This document shows, piece by piece, positions 30,241-42,239 of a DNA stretch of 64,000 bases. Source of the stretch: Heliocidaris erythrogramma. Lineage: Eukaryota > Echinodermata > Echinoidea > Camarodonta > Echinometridae. The first letter of the stretch is position 1; every line of letters begins with the position of its first letter. The translations under genes were made by a program, and so were the position numbers. Below the pieces are notes generated by a model, which was not told where the DNA came from, made no database searches, and saw nothing but the letters and a program-made list of their open reading frames with translations. The stretch covers positions 24,048,705 to 24,112,704 of the forward strand of contig CM046867.1 of assembly GCA_025617745.1 (NCBI GenBank). Reading direction: 5' to 3'.

Positions 30241-31185
30241 GGGGGGGGGAGAGGTAGAGACTGGGGTTGGGTAGGAAAATTATTAATAGAGATTGGTTAG
30301 ATAATGAGAGAAGGGGGGGGTAAAAGAATAGCGAGAGAGGATTTTTATTAGAGATAAAAGAGAGAGAGAGAGAGAGAGGGAAGTGTTAAAAGGGTGAGAT
30401 ATAGGCAGAAGATTGGAGATATAGCCAGAAGATTAGGAGAGACTGAGAGAAATAGATAGAGACACCGAGATCTACCTGGCAGTCATCAGCTCCTTGCTTA
30501 CCATGCTTACAAGTGCGTCACGGATTTTATACCCATCTACGCTCTCTATTATTTTGTGATTCCCGTAGGAATCGTGTGATACGAGATTGCTGATGAATCA
30601 ACGAGATTTCCCAGCACCCTCTGACGTCACAAGATCTCATTCATTAATGCTCCGCCGTTTCACTGCCTTTCCCGCCAGTTATTTGGAAAGGCGCCATTTC
30701 GACTTAAAGTGGTGCGTATTTTTAGCTGGCTTGCACTTGACGAGTGTTACGCATGTTAGAAAAATGACTGATGTCAAATTAAAATCAACAAAATTAGGAA
30801 TGAAAGTGGTTTGGCATATTCAGTAACGGATTCCTTGCCTTTACGAGCAAGTTTATCAAATCAAAATGGGGGAGGGGCGGGATTTAAACGTAAGAGACAG
30901 CATTGGTTCACGATCAGAAGACGTTGAATATTTTGTTCTTCATATTGACATGCAGATAAACATTTGAGCCCAAAGTTTGACATTTTCTGCCTTAAATTTC
31001 GTGTTTATTACATGATTGCTCATCGCAAATCAAACATGTATCGTCGACAGCCGGCAATATTTCCTGTTATTAGTAGACCACCCAAATATAAAAAAGGCTC
31101 TAGAAAAAGATTCGACGGCATTTTGGGGTAATGCTCGGCTTCCATGGTAAAACTCTTCCAAATATATTGAGGTATAAGGTATGGG
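30241..31185. other. No gene seen; GA-rich start
   Basis: Purine-rich stretch with a (GA)n run (30358-30378), then mixed sequence without a supported gene. Confidence 0.5.
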
Positions 31186-31189
31186 CGGA

Positions 31190-32090
31190 TGGCGCATTTC
31201 CGTTTTACACCGTTGCCTAGGCATTTTCGCGAAAAAATCCAAGAAGTGCGCTGGTGAAAGAGTCTAAGTCGTCAGCGCCCCCAGTGAGGTCTAGCAAGCA
31301 CAGCATCTGCACAGACAGCAAAGATATGCATTACAGTAACTGTACAGTAGCTACACTTCATCTTGTGCGCAAACGAGCTAAAAGAAATATATAAGGAACG
31401 ATAAAAGCAAAAAAATATATAAGAGAGACAAGGGGGATGAAAGGAAAAGCAAAACAGAAGGAAGCGTGAAAGGGCCGTCTTCTTTGTTTTTTTTTTCTTT
31501 CATGCTGATGAGGCTTCCTCTTCTCTAATTGGCGCACAAAGAGTTACAGCTAGATACATAGTTATAGTTATAGTTGTAGCAAATATAACTATATTTCTTC
31601 AAATCAATTATTATTATTCTTATTATTCTTATCTTCTCGATATTAGTAAAACACCTAAATTTTCTTTTAAATGTATGATCCTGGGCTATAATTATTATAC
31701 GTATATTCCTCGTCCCCCACCCCTTCTGTTTAATTCCCTCGCTTTCTGGTAACACTGTTTCAGCTTAGCTGCCTTTCAGCTACATTTTAAAATTCTTTTA
31801 CCTTGCAATGCAACATGAATTAACTCTAATGTTATTCTTTATCGCCATATAGACAATCCGAGACAGTAGACCAGTGCAGTAGACCCTATAGTACACGTAC
31901 ACATACACCCGATCGCCGCAAACATGCAGAGTAGGAGTACGTGTGTACATTCGATTTCATACTTCGCGCGTGCAGAGCAAGCTCGAGCTCATAGCGCATG
32001 AAGCGAGCTGAAACCTAGACTTTGAAACCAGCACGTTCGAAGCGATTAATCGAAAAAATGCCTAGGCAACGGTGTAAAACGGAAACGCGC
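31190..32090. repeat. ~45-bp inverted pair enclosing 800 bp
   Basis: TTTCCGTTTTACACCGTTGC plus CTAGGCATTTT at 31197-31228 pairs with AAAATGCCTAGGCAACGGTG plus TAAAACGGAAA at 32056-32086. Reading the arms as protein gives the same KMPRQRCKTE words on opposite strands, a simple consequence of inversion. No target duplication or transposase was seen between them. Confidence 0.6.
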
Positions 32091-32682
32091 GGGCGGATGC
32101 TACGTACATTTTTGCCTTAAAATGCCATTAATTTTGAATTAATGAAAAAGATCACAATTTTTAATTTTCCAGCGGGGCCCTATTGATACACATCTAGGAC
32201 TTCGGCCCCCTATTTTGGTGGCAAAGGCCTTTCTTTTTCTCTTTTATATTTTTTCGCTTAATATCGCTCTTTCACATCGAGACTTCACCCCCCCCCCCTT
32301 TATGAAAAATCCTGGATCTGCTGTGACATCATATTTTTTTTCGGGGGGGGTGGGGAGCAGGTGCAGAAGCAAGTTATAGAATCATTTGTTCCCAACCAGT
32401 GCCAACCGTGAGTTTATTTTCATTTAACAAATATAATTCGAAGACTTTGTTTTCTTGCCGATTTCGAATTAAAGCAAGGCTTTTTCCATTCCAGCGAGCG
32501 AGCGGAAATTCCTGCCTACCACCACTTGTTGATCAAATGAGTGTTTATTTCATATTCGCGAGCGATCAACTTTTTAATGTTCTATTTCAATAATCATCGT
32601 ATTTAACGGACTGTTAACTTTTGACTGGGTGAGCGAACGTAGAGAGCGAGCGGAAAAAAACTAATACTTCTCGTTGAAATAA

Positions 32683-32965
32683 ATTGGTAGCATAAACGGA
32701 ATCTTCTTGGCAAGGGCCAGGGCTGGCACAATCGTATTTAAGGGAATGTAAATTTTATCATTTTATCATTTTTTTTTACTAATAATTGGTAGCATAAACC
32801 GGATCTTCTTCCTACGAAGCGGGGCAAGTCCAACGTATTCAATGGAATGTTAATTTTATTTAAGCGAGGGAGTAAAAATTAACTCCTCATTTTTTATACT
32901 AATTGGTAGCATAAAATGGTGTCTTCTTCCTGCGGGGCGGGGCGGCACACTCGTTTAATTTATTT
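32683..32965. repeat. ~102-117-bp tandem repeats, three units
   Basis: ATTGGTAGCATAAA recurs at about 32683, 32785 and 32902, each followed by TCTTCTTCCT-like and GCGGGGC words and a T-rich segment. Confidence 0.8.
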
Positions 32966-33079
32966 TATTTTAAGGTGATGTACCGACAAAACCAAACAAT
33001 GTTCTTTTGGTCACAAGGGAATTTTTATTTTGTTTTGTTTTTGTTTTTAACGGAGGTTTTATATTCTGACTACATAAAA

Positions 33080-33445
33080 GGCCTAATGACCGATTTTAGG
33101 ACAACTATACCTCTGGAAAATTACCCCGGACAGCTAAACCCGGACAGCTACCCCCTGGACAACTACCCCCTATGACAATTACACCCTAGGACAACTACCC
33201 CCAGGGCAGCTAGCCCCCCTCCCCCGACAATTACCCCCAGGAAAACTTACCCCTTAAAATGATGATTACCCCGACAACCCCCCCCCCCCCCCGGACAACT
33301 ATTCCCTGGTCAATTATCCCATAGGCATAATCCAGGGTTAGCTGTCCTGGGATAGTTGTCCGGGAGGGGGGTAGTTGTCCTGGGGGTAGTTTTCCAGGGG
33401 GTAGTTTTCCAGGGGGTAGTTATCCTACAACCGGTCATTGGAAAA
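33080..33445. repeat. Inverted minisatellite (GGACAACTACCCCC)
   Basis: Degenerate GGACAACTACCCCC units run on the plus strand to about 33340 and the complement GGGGGTAGTTGTCC on the other side to 33425. AATGACCGATTTTAGGA at the outer left pairs with TCCTACAACCGGTCATT at the outer right, so the whole locus is a foldback built of minisatellite. Confidence 0.85.
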
Positions 33446-33639
33446 AATATCCTTTTCCTCCTGCCTAAGATTGAATCCTGCCAAAGATTGAATCCTCCCA
33501 AATTTGGGGTAAAATTCAGCCATGCATTTTTAGAAGAAGGACGAAAATTGAAAAGATTAGCACGACGGACAACAAAGATGGTGAGCGAGCGCAGAAGCCT
33601 AAATGAATATTTTGACTCAGGTGAGCTACAAGGCCAACA

Positions 33640-34850
33640 ATCAGAGGCGAAAGGGGCACTTCTTGCATATCATAAGTGATACTCACCAGCTATGAGTATG
33701 AGAATGGAAAAGGGAGACTGAAGTATTATCATTAAAAAAAACGGGGCAATTATTGCAGAAAGACAAAGGGACAACAATTAGATTATGATTAGGGTATTAT
33801 GATCAGGGACAGGAGCTCTTATTAAATAACGAGGGCACGTTTCATAAAAAGTTACACTTTTTAGAGATCAAAAGGGCACTTAATGGAAGGAAAACGCCAT
33901 GTATCAGAATGAAAGGGGCAATATTATTGAGGATAAATAGGGCACACAACAGAGATGAAAAGGAGCACCTATTAGAGGGAAAGTATCACTTTATTGAAAA
34001 AAAGTACTTATCAACTTATGAGAATTTTTAAAAATGTTGTTACAAAGGAAAAGAAGCATTCATCGAAGGAAAAGGGGTACATAACAGATTTGAATAGGGG
34101 TTTTCAGAGCTGAAAAGGGAACATTTGTTAATAATTAGATGAATTTATATAGTGTAGCTACTATATTAGTTATTTTACTGTGCTGTGATGTAATGTTAAC
34201 AGAACTCTCAACAATTTTACTGAATAAACACACACTATAAAGAAACTATTGAGAGGGGAAGGGGTACTTGCAAGGGGTACTTGTCATCTCCCCAATTATG
34301 AACACGGATTGACACCCCTATTCCCGAGGAAAGTTACAATAAATGACCTTAACTCCATGTATACAAATAAGGATTTATTTTATAATAGATACGATTTATT
34401 TTATAATAGATACGATTTATTACACGATAGTAATCATCTCTGTCTTTCATTCTGAAAACATAAAATCATACCCCAACAAAGATTAAATGTTTTCTCTGTA
34501 ATTTTTTTTTGCACAGATTTGCACATTCATTGAGGGGGCACTTATCAGAAGGTGAAAAGGGCATACAGTATACCAGAAAGAAGAAGGGGCGCAGTTATAC
34601 AAGGAAAAGGGGCATTTATCAGAAGTGAAAAAAGGCACTTATCAGAAGGAGGAATTGCACTATTAGAACTGGAAATGGGGACTAATTAGAAAAAAGGGCA
34701 ATTATTAGATTTCATAAAGAGCAGTAAATGTCTGAGGTTAAAGGGGGCAGAAGGAAAAAAGGCACTAATTACAAAGAAAAGGGGGCACTTTACGAAGAGA
34801 AGGGGGCATTTATCAGCTATGAAATGGGGCACTTTTCCCGGGGATCGCCG
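33640..34850. repeat. Degenerate GGGGCACTTATCAGAAG minisatellite
   Basis: Words of the type AAAAGGGGCACTTATCAGA recur at irregular 20-40 bp steps, densest at 34530-34830. The same family is at 50530-50825 (inverted), 52840-52920 and 53390-53720. Part of the order here (GTGAAAAGGGCAT, AGAAAGAAGAAGGGGCGCAG, TTATAC) is repeated at 53630-53690, so larger blocks are conserved, not only the unit. Confidence 0.82.
34365..34435. repeat. Short 22-bp tandem repeat
   Basis: GATTTATTTTATAATAGATAC occurs twice followed by a third partial unit. Confidence 0.9.
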
Positions 34851-35654
34851 TCTCTACTTGGAACCATTTTGAATGTTGCTGTTGTTCTATATCATCTGCT
34901 TCAATTATTGATGTTAATTAAGAATAATTACACATTTTCTGTTTTTTTTAATTATTATTTTAATGTATCTGTTGTTTATTCTCTTCATAAATTCTGGATA
35001 AAAGTATTTTTCATCTCTCTTGATCGCTCGTACATATAATACATCTATTTTGATGGCGTTAATCTGCCCGTCCAGTGAGTCGCAGCAACACTGACACGAG
35101 CACCTAAACACGTAATCCTCTGTAAAGGTAATTAGCAAAAAACTCCTTAGCAAAAAAAAACCCTCCTTAAATTTCAGTTCTGTTTGGAAACCGTTGCACA
35201 AATCAAGATGCTTGGTAATGAATAAATGAAGTCCTACATTCATCCCATTTCATCTATACCTCATAACTATTACACAGATTATAAAAAAATATTAATAATT
35301 TATTCATCTTTGTTTATTTGTTAAGATCCAAAATCCACAAAAGATGATAACTGTAGATGATTTATGGTTTAATTTCAATATTTACAAACATTCAGTTTTA
35401 CATGATATAAAAGGAAACACAAATTTTAGCTACAAATACAGTACATGTACTTAAAGTAGCAAAGACTTCTCAGCTGGGAAACTGCTAATCCACAGGATAT
35501 GAATGCAAGGTTATAAGTCCAGAATGTTCTTGTAGAGTAAGTTGGCTGCTAATCCACAATAATAATCCCGAATAAAAATCTAAATGTTATGTTGTCCAAC
35601 TGGTAAAATAACATTCCAGAATATCCAGCCGAAGAATGTCCAAGGTAATTCAGG

Positions 35655-35825
35655 AAGTCATCGATGTCGACGATGTCGTTGACGATGTCGATAACGATGT
35701 CAATCACGGTGTCGCTAATGATGTCGATCATAATGTCGATAATGATGTCGACTGCGATGTCGATGTCGAATATGTCAAGGATGATGTCCAAGATGAAGTC
35801 CAAGATTAAGTCCAAGACGATCTCC
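35655..35825. repeat. GATGTC-based 12-bp minisatellite
   Basis: GATGTCGATAAT-like units, then GATGTCCAAGAT-like units. On the minus strand the 12-bp period yields a tetrapeptide run of the type IIDI/ILDI within a 92-codon ORF (35549-35827), most likely a repeat artefact. Confidence 0.88.
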
Positions 35826-36379
35826 ACGGGTTGATATCAATATGATCAATATCAGATGGTGTTTAATGAGAACTTATGCAATATATGCTCCACAATGTTA
35901 GTCAGGGTATAAATTCTGAAATTTCTGTGCAAACTTCCTTAATTAGCATGATTAGAATTTTCTACCTTCTACTACAACATTCATGAAGGTTTGGAACTGC
36001 CTTGTAAGTTCTACATAGTTCTAGTTGCAGCACCAAATAAGGGGATTCCAATGATCTATTTTTAGACTTATTGCAATGCTACACTCTTACTAAGAAGTTC
36101 ATGGAAAGGTCAGGATTACATACATGTAATTACATTGTTATTATCACACATTATACACAATGATCTAGAATGTTCTTCCCCTACTGGATGTGCATTTTTT
36201 ACTATGTAATTGATGATTCTTTCACTATTACAGAGTACATTCACTTTTCGAATACGAATAATGATTTCTCTTCTGGAAATTTCTATGTTCATAAAATCAT
36301 AAAGAGAACTGGAAAATAACTTCCTTCAAGAAGATTCCTTAATTATATAATATATTACATTGATAATTTCATCTAGATG

Positions 36380-36895
36380 AATTTAAAAACCCGATTTCAG
36401 TATTATTTCGATACTTCAGCACATACATTACACACTTGTTACAAAATTGATATGTATTCTCTGTACATTTCGACAGTAAATGCCATCAAAATCAGGGTGA
36501 ATTTCTTATTACGCGACGAATATTATAACGAAATTGCCTTTATAATGAGCAAAGACCATGTCTTTAATATCGATACATATTCAATACCTTGAGAAGTATT
36601 ACGACGCATGGTGACGCATGAATCTTGCTCTTTTAGGTATGCTAAGTCATATGACGATAAATCACCCAGATTTTCAAAATCTGAAGTATTTGTAAAAATA
36701 TGAATGATTTATTCATCAATGATACTAGAGTCTATAACATGGATTATTTTTCTCCTATAAATAATTGAAGTTATGTTATGGATACTAAGATACATGTATT
36801 ACGCGTTTGTTACAAAATTGATTTGTATCCTACGTACATTTTGACGTCGAAAACAGCGAGAAAGAAGGTGAATTTCTCATTATGGAGCATTGAAG
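36380..36895. repeat. Diverged direct duplication (~400 bp offset)
   Basis: TTGTTACAAAATTGATATGTAT with TACATTTCGAC and GGTGAATTTCT at 36430-36510 recurs as TTGTTACAAAATTGATTTGTAT with TACATTTTGAC and GGTGAATTTCTCATTA at 36805-36885. Confidence 0.75.
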
Positions 36896-36899
36896 CTAA

Positions 36900-37660
36900 G
36901 CATTTACATTGCGGGTAGTAGCTAAGTGTAGGTACTTCATCTTCATTTACAAATTATTCAAATTATTCAAAATGTCCGTGCAAACTAATCAAAATGACCG
37001 CGCGCAGGAAAATAATTATGTCCATTCATTGTGTAGTGAGCGATCGTATCGGTGTCCCCCTTCAGCTATGCCCGAAAAATATCTTTCGTGACTTACATTG
37101 GAATGAGCACAATTAATTTACCGTCTCGAGTGTAAGGCATACATAATTCATATTCAACAATGGTCAATTATTATTTGTTTGCTTTATTTCTTGAAAAATC
37201 AATGCATTATTTTTTGATTTGATTTATTTTCTTCTGCATTCATATTACATTTTTCTATAAAATAAATACAAGAGTACTTTTTGACACTGAATCATAAACA
37301 AGTACATGTATATGTAACAATTATTTTTTACACGAAATGATAAATTGTCAAATTATTGTAATTCATAACATATAAAATCATTAGCGGAAGAACTGCCATT
37401 ATAAGCAGTTTGCTTGAGAATATGCCAGACTATTATCATGTATGCTGAGAATGTTAGTAACATGTGAGACAAATTACCCGTCAACTTGTTATCGAAAATG
37501 ATAAAAATTATCCTTTTATTCTGTCAAATTGATTATTTTCCGTACTAGTTGAATTGGAAAAAAATAAGTAGAAAATATGAATAAGTTTTTTTATAAATCA
37601 TTCCACAGATTCGACAATAAAATTTGGGTCAGATCACACTATTGATCAAAGTATTCATAT
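36900..37660. other. No gene seen, AT-rich
   Basis: No supported feature. A 60-codon ORF (36909-37091) has no recognisable domain. Confidence 0.5.
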
Positions 37661-37666
37661 AGAGTT

Positions 37667-37716
37667 CCCCCCCCCCCCCCCCACGACTAGACCCGCACTA
37701 CGCCACTGACCCCAGA
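37667..37716. mobile_element. hAT-like right end (poly-C, CTACGCCACTG)
   Basis: A C run followed by CGCACTACGCCACTG, the complement of CAGTGGCGTAG, a common hAT-type terminus. The left end was not found. Confidence 0.45.
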
Positions 37717-37719
37717 GGC

Positions 37720-39120
37720 ACTCTGAAGTGATCTATTAGCCTCACTGCATTTTTAGCATCGGCAAGGGCACAATTATTTCTAACTTTTTCAAAAATTCGG
37801 TTAAATCGATGTCTACTGTCTGTCATGCAACGCCATGAGTCATATAAGGCATAGTTTCCTTGATAATGGATGGTAGGAAAAAGAGGTTTAAAGTCAATAA
37901 TCTAGAGAGGAAAATTTTGTTGCTTTTCCATTTGTTTTTCATATAAAAATAGAGTGAAAATTTACTCTTTTCTTTTATTGAGAGCACTCAACATTCACTC
38001 GATATTCACTCATGAACAAGTGATCACTGACGTGACTCCCAGGGAAGTGAAAATAGAGTGATATCATCTTGTTCCACTTGTGACAAAAAGATACATATGC
38101 CAGATAATTTGATGTTTTTCGTCCATGAATTCAGATCAATTTAGTGTACATAAAAATTCAGCAATCTCACTGAGGTTCATTCAAATCCATGCACATATAT
38201 CTATTCGGTTTTTCAATTTTTTTTTATCCTTGCCGTCGCACGAGAAAATTTAAATCCCGATCAGACATGTTGACTTTCTTTCAACTGTAATTTCTCTGAT
38301 ATTCCACTTAAAGATGGGAAACAGCTGAGAATTGTCAGCATATTGTTACTTATCAAGAAAAATCAAACAAATCTGTGTTTGGGGTCATGGCAAAACTAGA
38401 AACAGGGTTTAAGATTCGCATCGGTACTAAAATGAAAAAAAAAAAAAGACACTAAATGCTTTCTGGATTATTAGAGCACTTTACTCGTACTGGAAAGGTC
38501 AGAGGTATTTATTTTCATCAGATACTATGGGTACTTATGGGTAACAGCGAATTGCTTCTTTCCTTTCTTATATTGTTTAAAATAAAAAATAGGTAGGCAT
38601 ATAACTGTTCTTATGGCATAAATATGTGTATAAAAATCTCATGGCATCATTCTAAGCTAAGGCTATTACTTCATAATAACTGTTTACTTCACCTCTAGCT
38701 TTTTTGAAAAGATAAATACTTAATAACTATGGAATCTATTACTCATGTAGATCAGAAAATACTACTTTGATAATATTCTTTACCAGTTGATTTCTAAATC
38801 CAAAGCCTTTTGTTTTTTCCGCTTTTTTATAATAATGATTCTGAAAAAAAAATCGCGATGGGGGGACGGGGTGAGCATGACACCCTTTTACAAAATTAAA
38901 ATGTTCTGGGCAAATTTTAGGGTTCTTTCCAGCCCCCCCCCCCCGATCCAAAAGAAAAAAAATAGCCTTTTTTTTTCTTGTCCGCAAATGTGAAAATCTG
39001 ACATTTTTCATATTGGAAAATTTACCCTCCCCATTCAAAATTGTCTTGAGACGCCGCTAGCGGTTGGTCATTCAGTACCTTTGAGGACTTTTAAAGGGCT
39101 CCTGCAACCAAAATGCAGCA
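37720..39120. other. No gene seen
   Basis: Unique-looking AT-rich sequence, A run near 38435 and a C run near 38933-38944. No supported gene. Confidence 0.5.
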
Positions 39121-39960
39121 AAATTCAAGTTTATTGCTGTTTGATTTGGTTTGATTTTATTTACCAAATATAAAAGAAAACAAACATACATATAATAACA
39201 TGCATGATAACATGAGAAAGTAATATTGAGAATCGCCCTGCTCAGCTGTGCCATTGCAGCACATCTGTTCTACCGAGGGTCCAGTTGATAAGATAAAACA
39301 GACGAGAGAAAATAATATATCACAAATTGAATGATTAACATACTGGTACATGTGTATAACAGAAACATGCCCCACCCACCCAAAAGCGAAACCCCATCAC
39401 CCCCACCCTATTAGTCATCAATGTTAAATTCTACAATTATTAAAGGGAGATACAACGTGTGTTCATTTAATGACCTCATGAATTAATTATAATTTAAGGA
39501 TGATTTTACATTAGAAGGTAAGACGTTAAAATTCGATGCCCCACGATATGAAAACATTCCACGACATGATTCGGTATGTGGTTTTGGTAAATATAAATTT
39601 CAGATGGAACGTAAAGAATAAGAATGATAAGCCAACTGAAAGGAGTCATTTAAGTATAAGGGGCACTGAAATCATGTAGAATTTTGAAAACCATCGAATT
39701 TGTATGTTTTAAACGACGACAAGCCAACGATTCCCAGTTTAACATCTGATGAATATTATAATTAGATATGTGTTTGAATGGACTTATCCCGAGTATAATT
39801 CTACCTGCTCTGTTGATTGCTAGATTTTTTGTTACAAGAATCATACACTACATCAGATCAGCCTAATCAAATAAAGGAAGAATTATGGATTGATAAATCA
39901 ATTTTAAGCTAGGTTCATTCAAATAATGACGGAGACGGCCCAAAAATTTAACAGGTTTTG
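39121..39960 (-). pseudogene. LINE 3' end, C-terminal RT-flank block and tail
   Basis: On the minus strand ITKNLAINRAGRIILGISPF (with V for I in places) and NYNIHQMLNWESLACRRLKH followed by MVFKILH match the block behind the RT of many LINEs (QNRAxRIILG then W-x-SL-x-xRR). After about 39650 the frame is lost, and a 3' UTR runs to a tail of the form AATAAAATCAAACCAAATCAAA near 39140-39170. The RT domain itself is absent, so this is a 5'-truncated dead copy. Confidence 0.78.
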
Positions 39961-40042
39961 TGCATATATATTATAGATATCTATCCCATTTCAATTGCTG
40001 ATCTATAACAACTGCTAAATATTTTACACTTTCTTGTGCTTG

Positions 40043-40720
40043 GATGTGCAGGGATGCATACAACTAAATTTCTGTTATTAAAACATCTACAAATGTGTCA
40101 TAGAGTTTTAAATGTTTTTTAAAATATTTTTTATAACCTCCTAAGCTTCACCCTAAAAAAAAAAGTTCCAGATCTCATTCCTGCAATGACATCATATGTC
40201 AATCATCAGACAGCTATACTAACATTCTACAATAGACAGTGGAATGTAACTTCCCCCAGCTCAGCACATGCTCACAATAGGATTGCATGCTTTCAAACAA
40301 TACTTCCTCATTAGACATTACCATTCTTTTCCTAGTGATGCTACAGCATGTCTGACATAACAACTCCTATGTAAGCAATGTATGGTCTATTAGAACAGAT
40401 GGTCATCTCTGGCAAAGCTACATACCACTGTCTCTCCTTAGCTCACTAATGATTGACAGATGATGTCATTGCAGGAATGAGATCTGGAACTTTTTTTTTA
40501 GGGTGAGAAAAAATATTTTAAAAAACATTTAAAACTCTATGACACATTTCTAGATGTTTTAATAACAGAAATTTAGTTGTATGCATCCCTGCATCCCTGC
40601 ATTTTTTAGGGTGGAGCTTAGCATGTTTGAGAAAATGATTTTGAAAAACATTTAAAAATCTATGAAACATATTTAGATGTTGGAATAACAAAATATGAGT
40701 TGTATGCATCCATGCACATC
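40043..40720. mobile_element. Foldback element with extra half arm
   Basis: GGGATGCATACAACTAAATTTC near 40051 pairs with GAAATTTAGTTGTATGCATCCC near 40567. The arms continue through AAAACATCTA, GTTTTAAATGTTTTTTAAAAT, TTCCAGATCTCATTCCTGC to a ~220-bp centre (40200-40440). A second, more diverged copy of the right arm follows at 40605-40720. No coding capacity. Confidence 0.85.
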
Positions 40721-41484
40721 AACAGAAATAAATTTGCATTAGGGTTGCAGAGGATCTTTAAGCATTTCAATGATTCTTTGTTTAACTTCTCCCCGGTAGT
40801 TCTACATCTCGAAGGAGAACCACAGACCCGGATAAAGACGCTCATCTTAAGTTTCATACATGTGCTCAAGTCCATGTCTCCGAGATTAAAATAGAAATTC
40901 GGTGGCGCTTTGTTTACATGCGGTGTATGCCTGCTTTGGGTAAAATGCACAGTCAATGCACTGATTACACAAGTGACGTTTACAAGTACTACCAGGATGT
41001 ATTCAACACATAACGTTTTGTTGAGATAAGAGATTTGAATGGTCGTGCATGGTCAAATCTGACATACGACAAGGTCTTGTTTTACATATTCTGTGTTGGA
41101 GATTGTCAGGTATAGATGTATTTGTCCTTTGTCACCATTATGGCTTTAAATCGGCTGTGTTAGGTGATATTTAGCTGATATCCGTAGCCATATATATCAA
41201 GATTAGCATGGTTAGTTTGAATTTGATAAAGGTTGAAAGAAATATAGATGAAGTCATTGTCTCGATCATGCTTTTTAATGGTTAAAACTGCGAATGAAAG
41301 CATTGCAATTATCTGGAGATTTTCGCCGTGCCAAAAAAAGAAAAGAAAATGATATTAAATAGGCTTTTTCATACCGAAAATACCACACAATATAAAAAAA
41401 AAGAATTACTGGTTAAAAACTGCCAAACATAAGGGGTTATAATATGTAGGAAAAGCTTTAAGGCGATTATGTACCTATCTCGGG

Positions 41485-41600
41485 TGATTTTAGCTTAACA
41501 TTACCCAAGTTGCCAAAATTGGGCATAAAAGTGGGCAAAAGTTGATTGGACACATAATTACACCCCCCCCCCCCCCATATTGGGCAATATACTCTCTAAC
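41485..41600. mobile_element. Fragment of the ACACYCTT MITE family
   Basis: TTGGGCATAAAAGTGGGCAAAAG, GACACATAATTACACCC and ATATTGGGCAATATACTCTCT resemble 59270-59346 and 8898-9110. A C run sits where those copies have CTCGTTGC-like sequence. Confidence 0.55.
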
Positions 41601-41678
41601 TGATTTGAATGTTTGTTTGTTTGATTGATTATTTTTTTATTTCTGCGTTCAATAACATGATACAAAATAGTATGTTAT

Positions 41679-42227
41679 TACCTATATAAGGCATTTTAGT
41701 GGCGCATTAAAAAAGCATATTTTTGTCCGCTTGGTTTGCGCGTGCAATATGAGAGCATATTGCACGGAACGCTGAATTCCCCATAGGCTACAGTACTAAA
41801 CTTGCCGTGCAATATTATGCCGTATTTTGTCTGGTCTGTTTGTGTGCGCGCAAATAATACAACGCATACACACATACGCACATGACGTCATAAAGAGGTT
41901 AAGTGAAACTTGTGTGATCATAATGAAGTATGATGGGGCTCTGTTAACTGAATGTGGTTGGTTAAAATGCTTTTTATTAAGTTCTAAATCATTTTCCTGT
42001 ATGGTATAGATAATAATAATTATATTGGATAGCTTTATTTCATGGAATACCAGAAATATTCCACTCGTTAGGGCCAATATTGCACTCATCTTCGATTCGT
42101 GCAATATTGGACCTAACGAGTGGAATATTTCTGGTATCCCATTCAGAGCCATCCAATATAATATAATAATTTTTACCTATATGAGGCATTTTAGCGGAGC
42201 ATTAAAAACGCATATTTTTGTCCGCTA
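41679..42227. repeat. 54-bp direct repeat pair
   Basis: TTACCTATATAAGGCATTTTAG with GCATATTTTTGTCCGC at 41679-41732 recurs with few changes at 42174-42227. Between them lie GTGCAATAT-rich hairpins and the palindrome below. Confidence 0.85.
42021..42160. mobile_element. 140-bp near-perfect palindrome (MITE)
   Basis: TATATTGGAT and ATCCAATATA mark the ends. The inner arms (42044-42086 and 42099-42139) match over about 42 bases with two differences, around a 12-13 base loop. The ends lie in TA-rich sequence, so a TA or TATA duplication is possible but not distinguishable. Confidence 0.85.
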
Positions 42228-42239
42228 TTCGATATAATA

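Noticed and set aside
31030..32090. KMPRQRCKTE read on both strands at 31200 and 32060 as a possible conserved protein
   Set aside because: It is one DNA word in inverted orientation; the identity of the peptides follows from the inversion.
35549..35827. 92-codon minus-strand ORF with IIDI/ILDI tetrapeptides
   Set aside because: Generated by a 12-bp minisatellite; no independent sign of coding.
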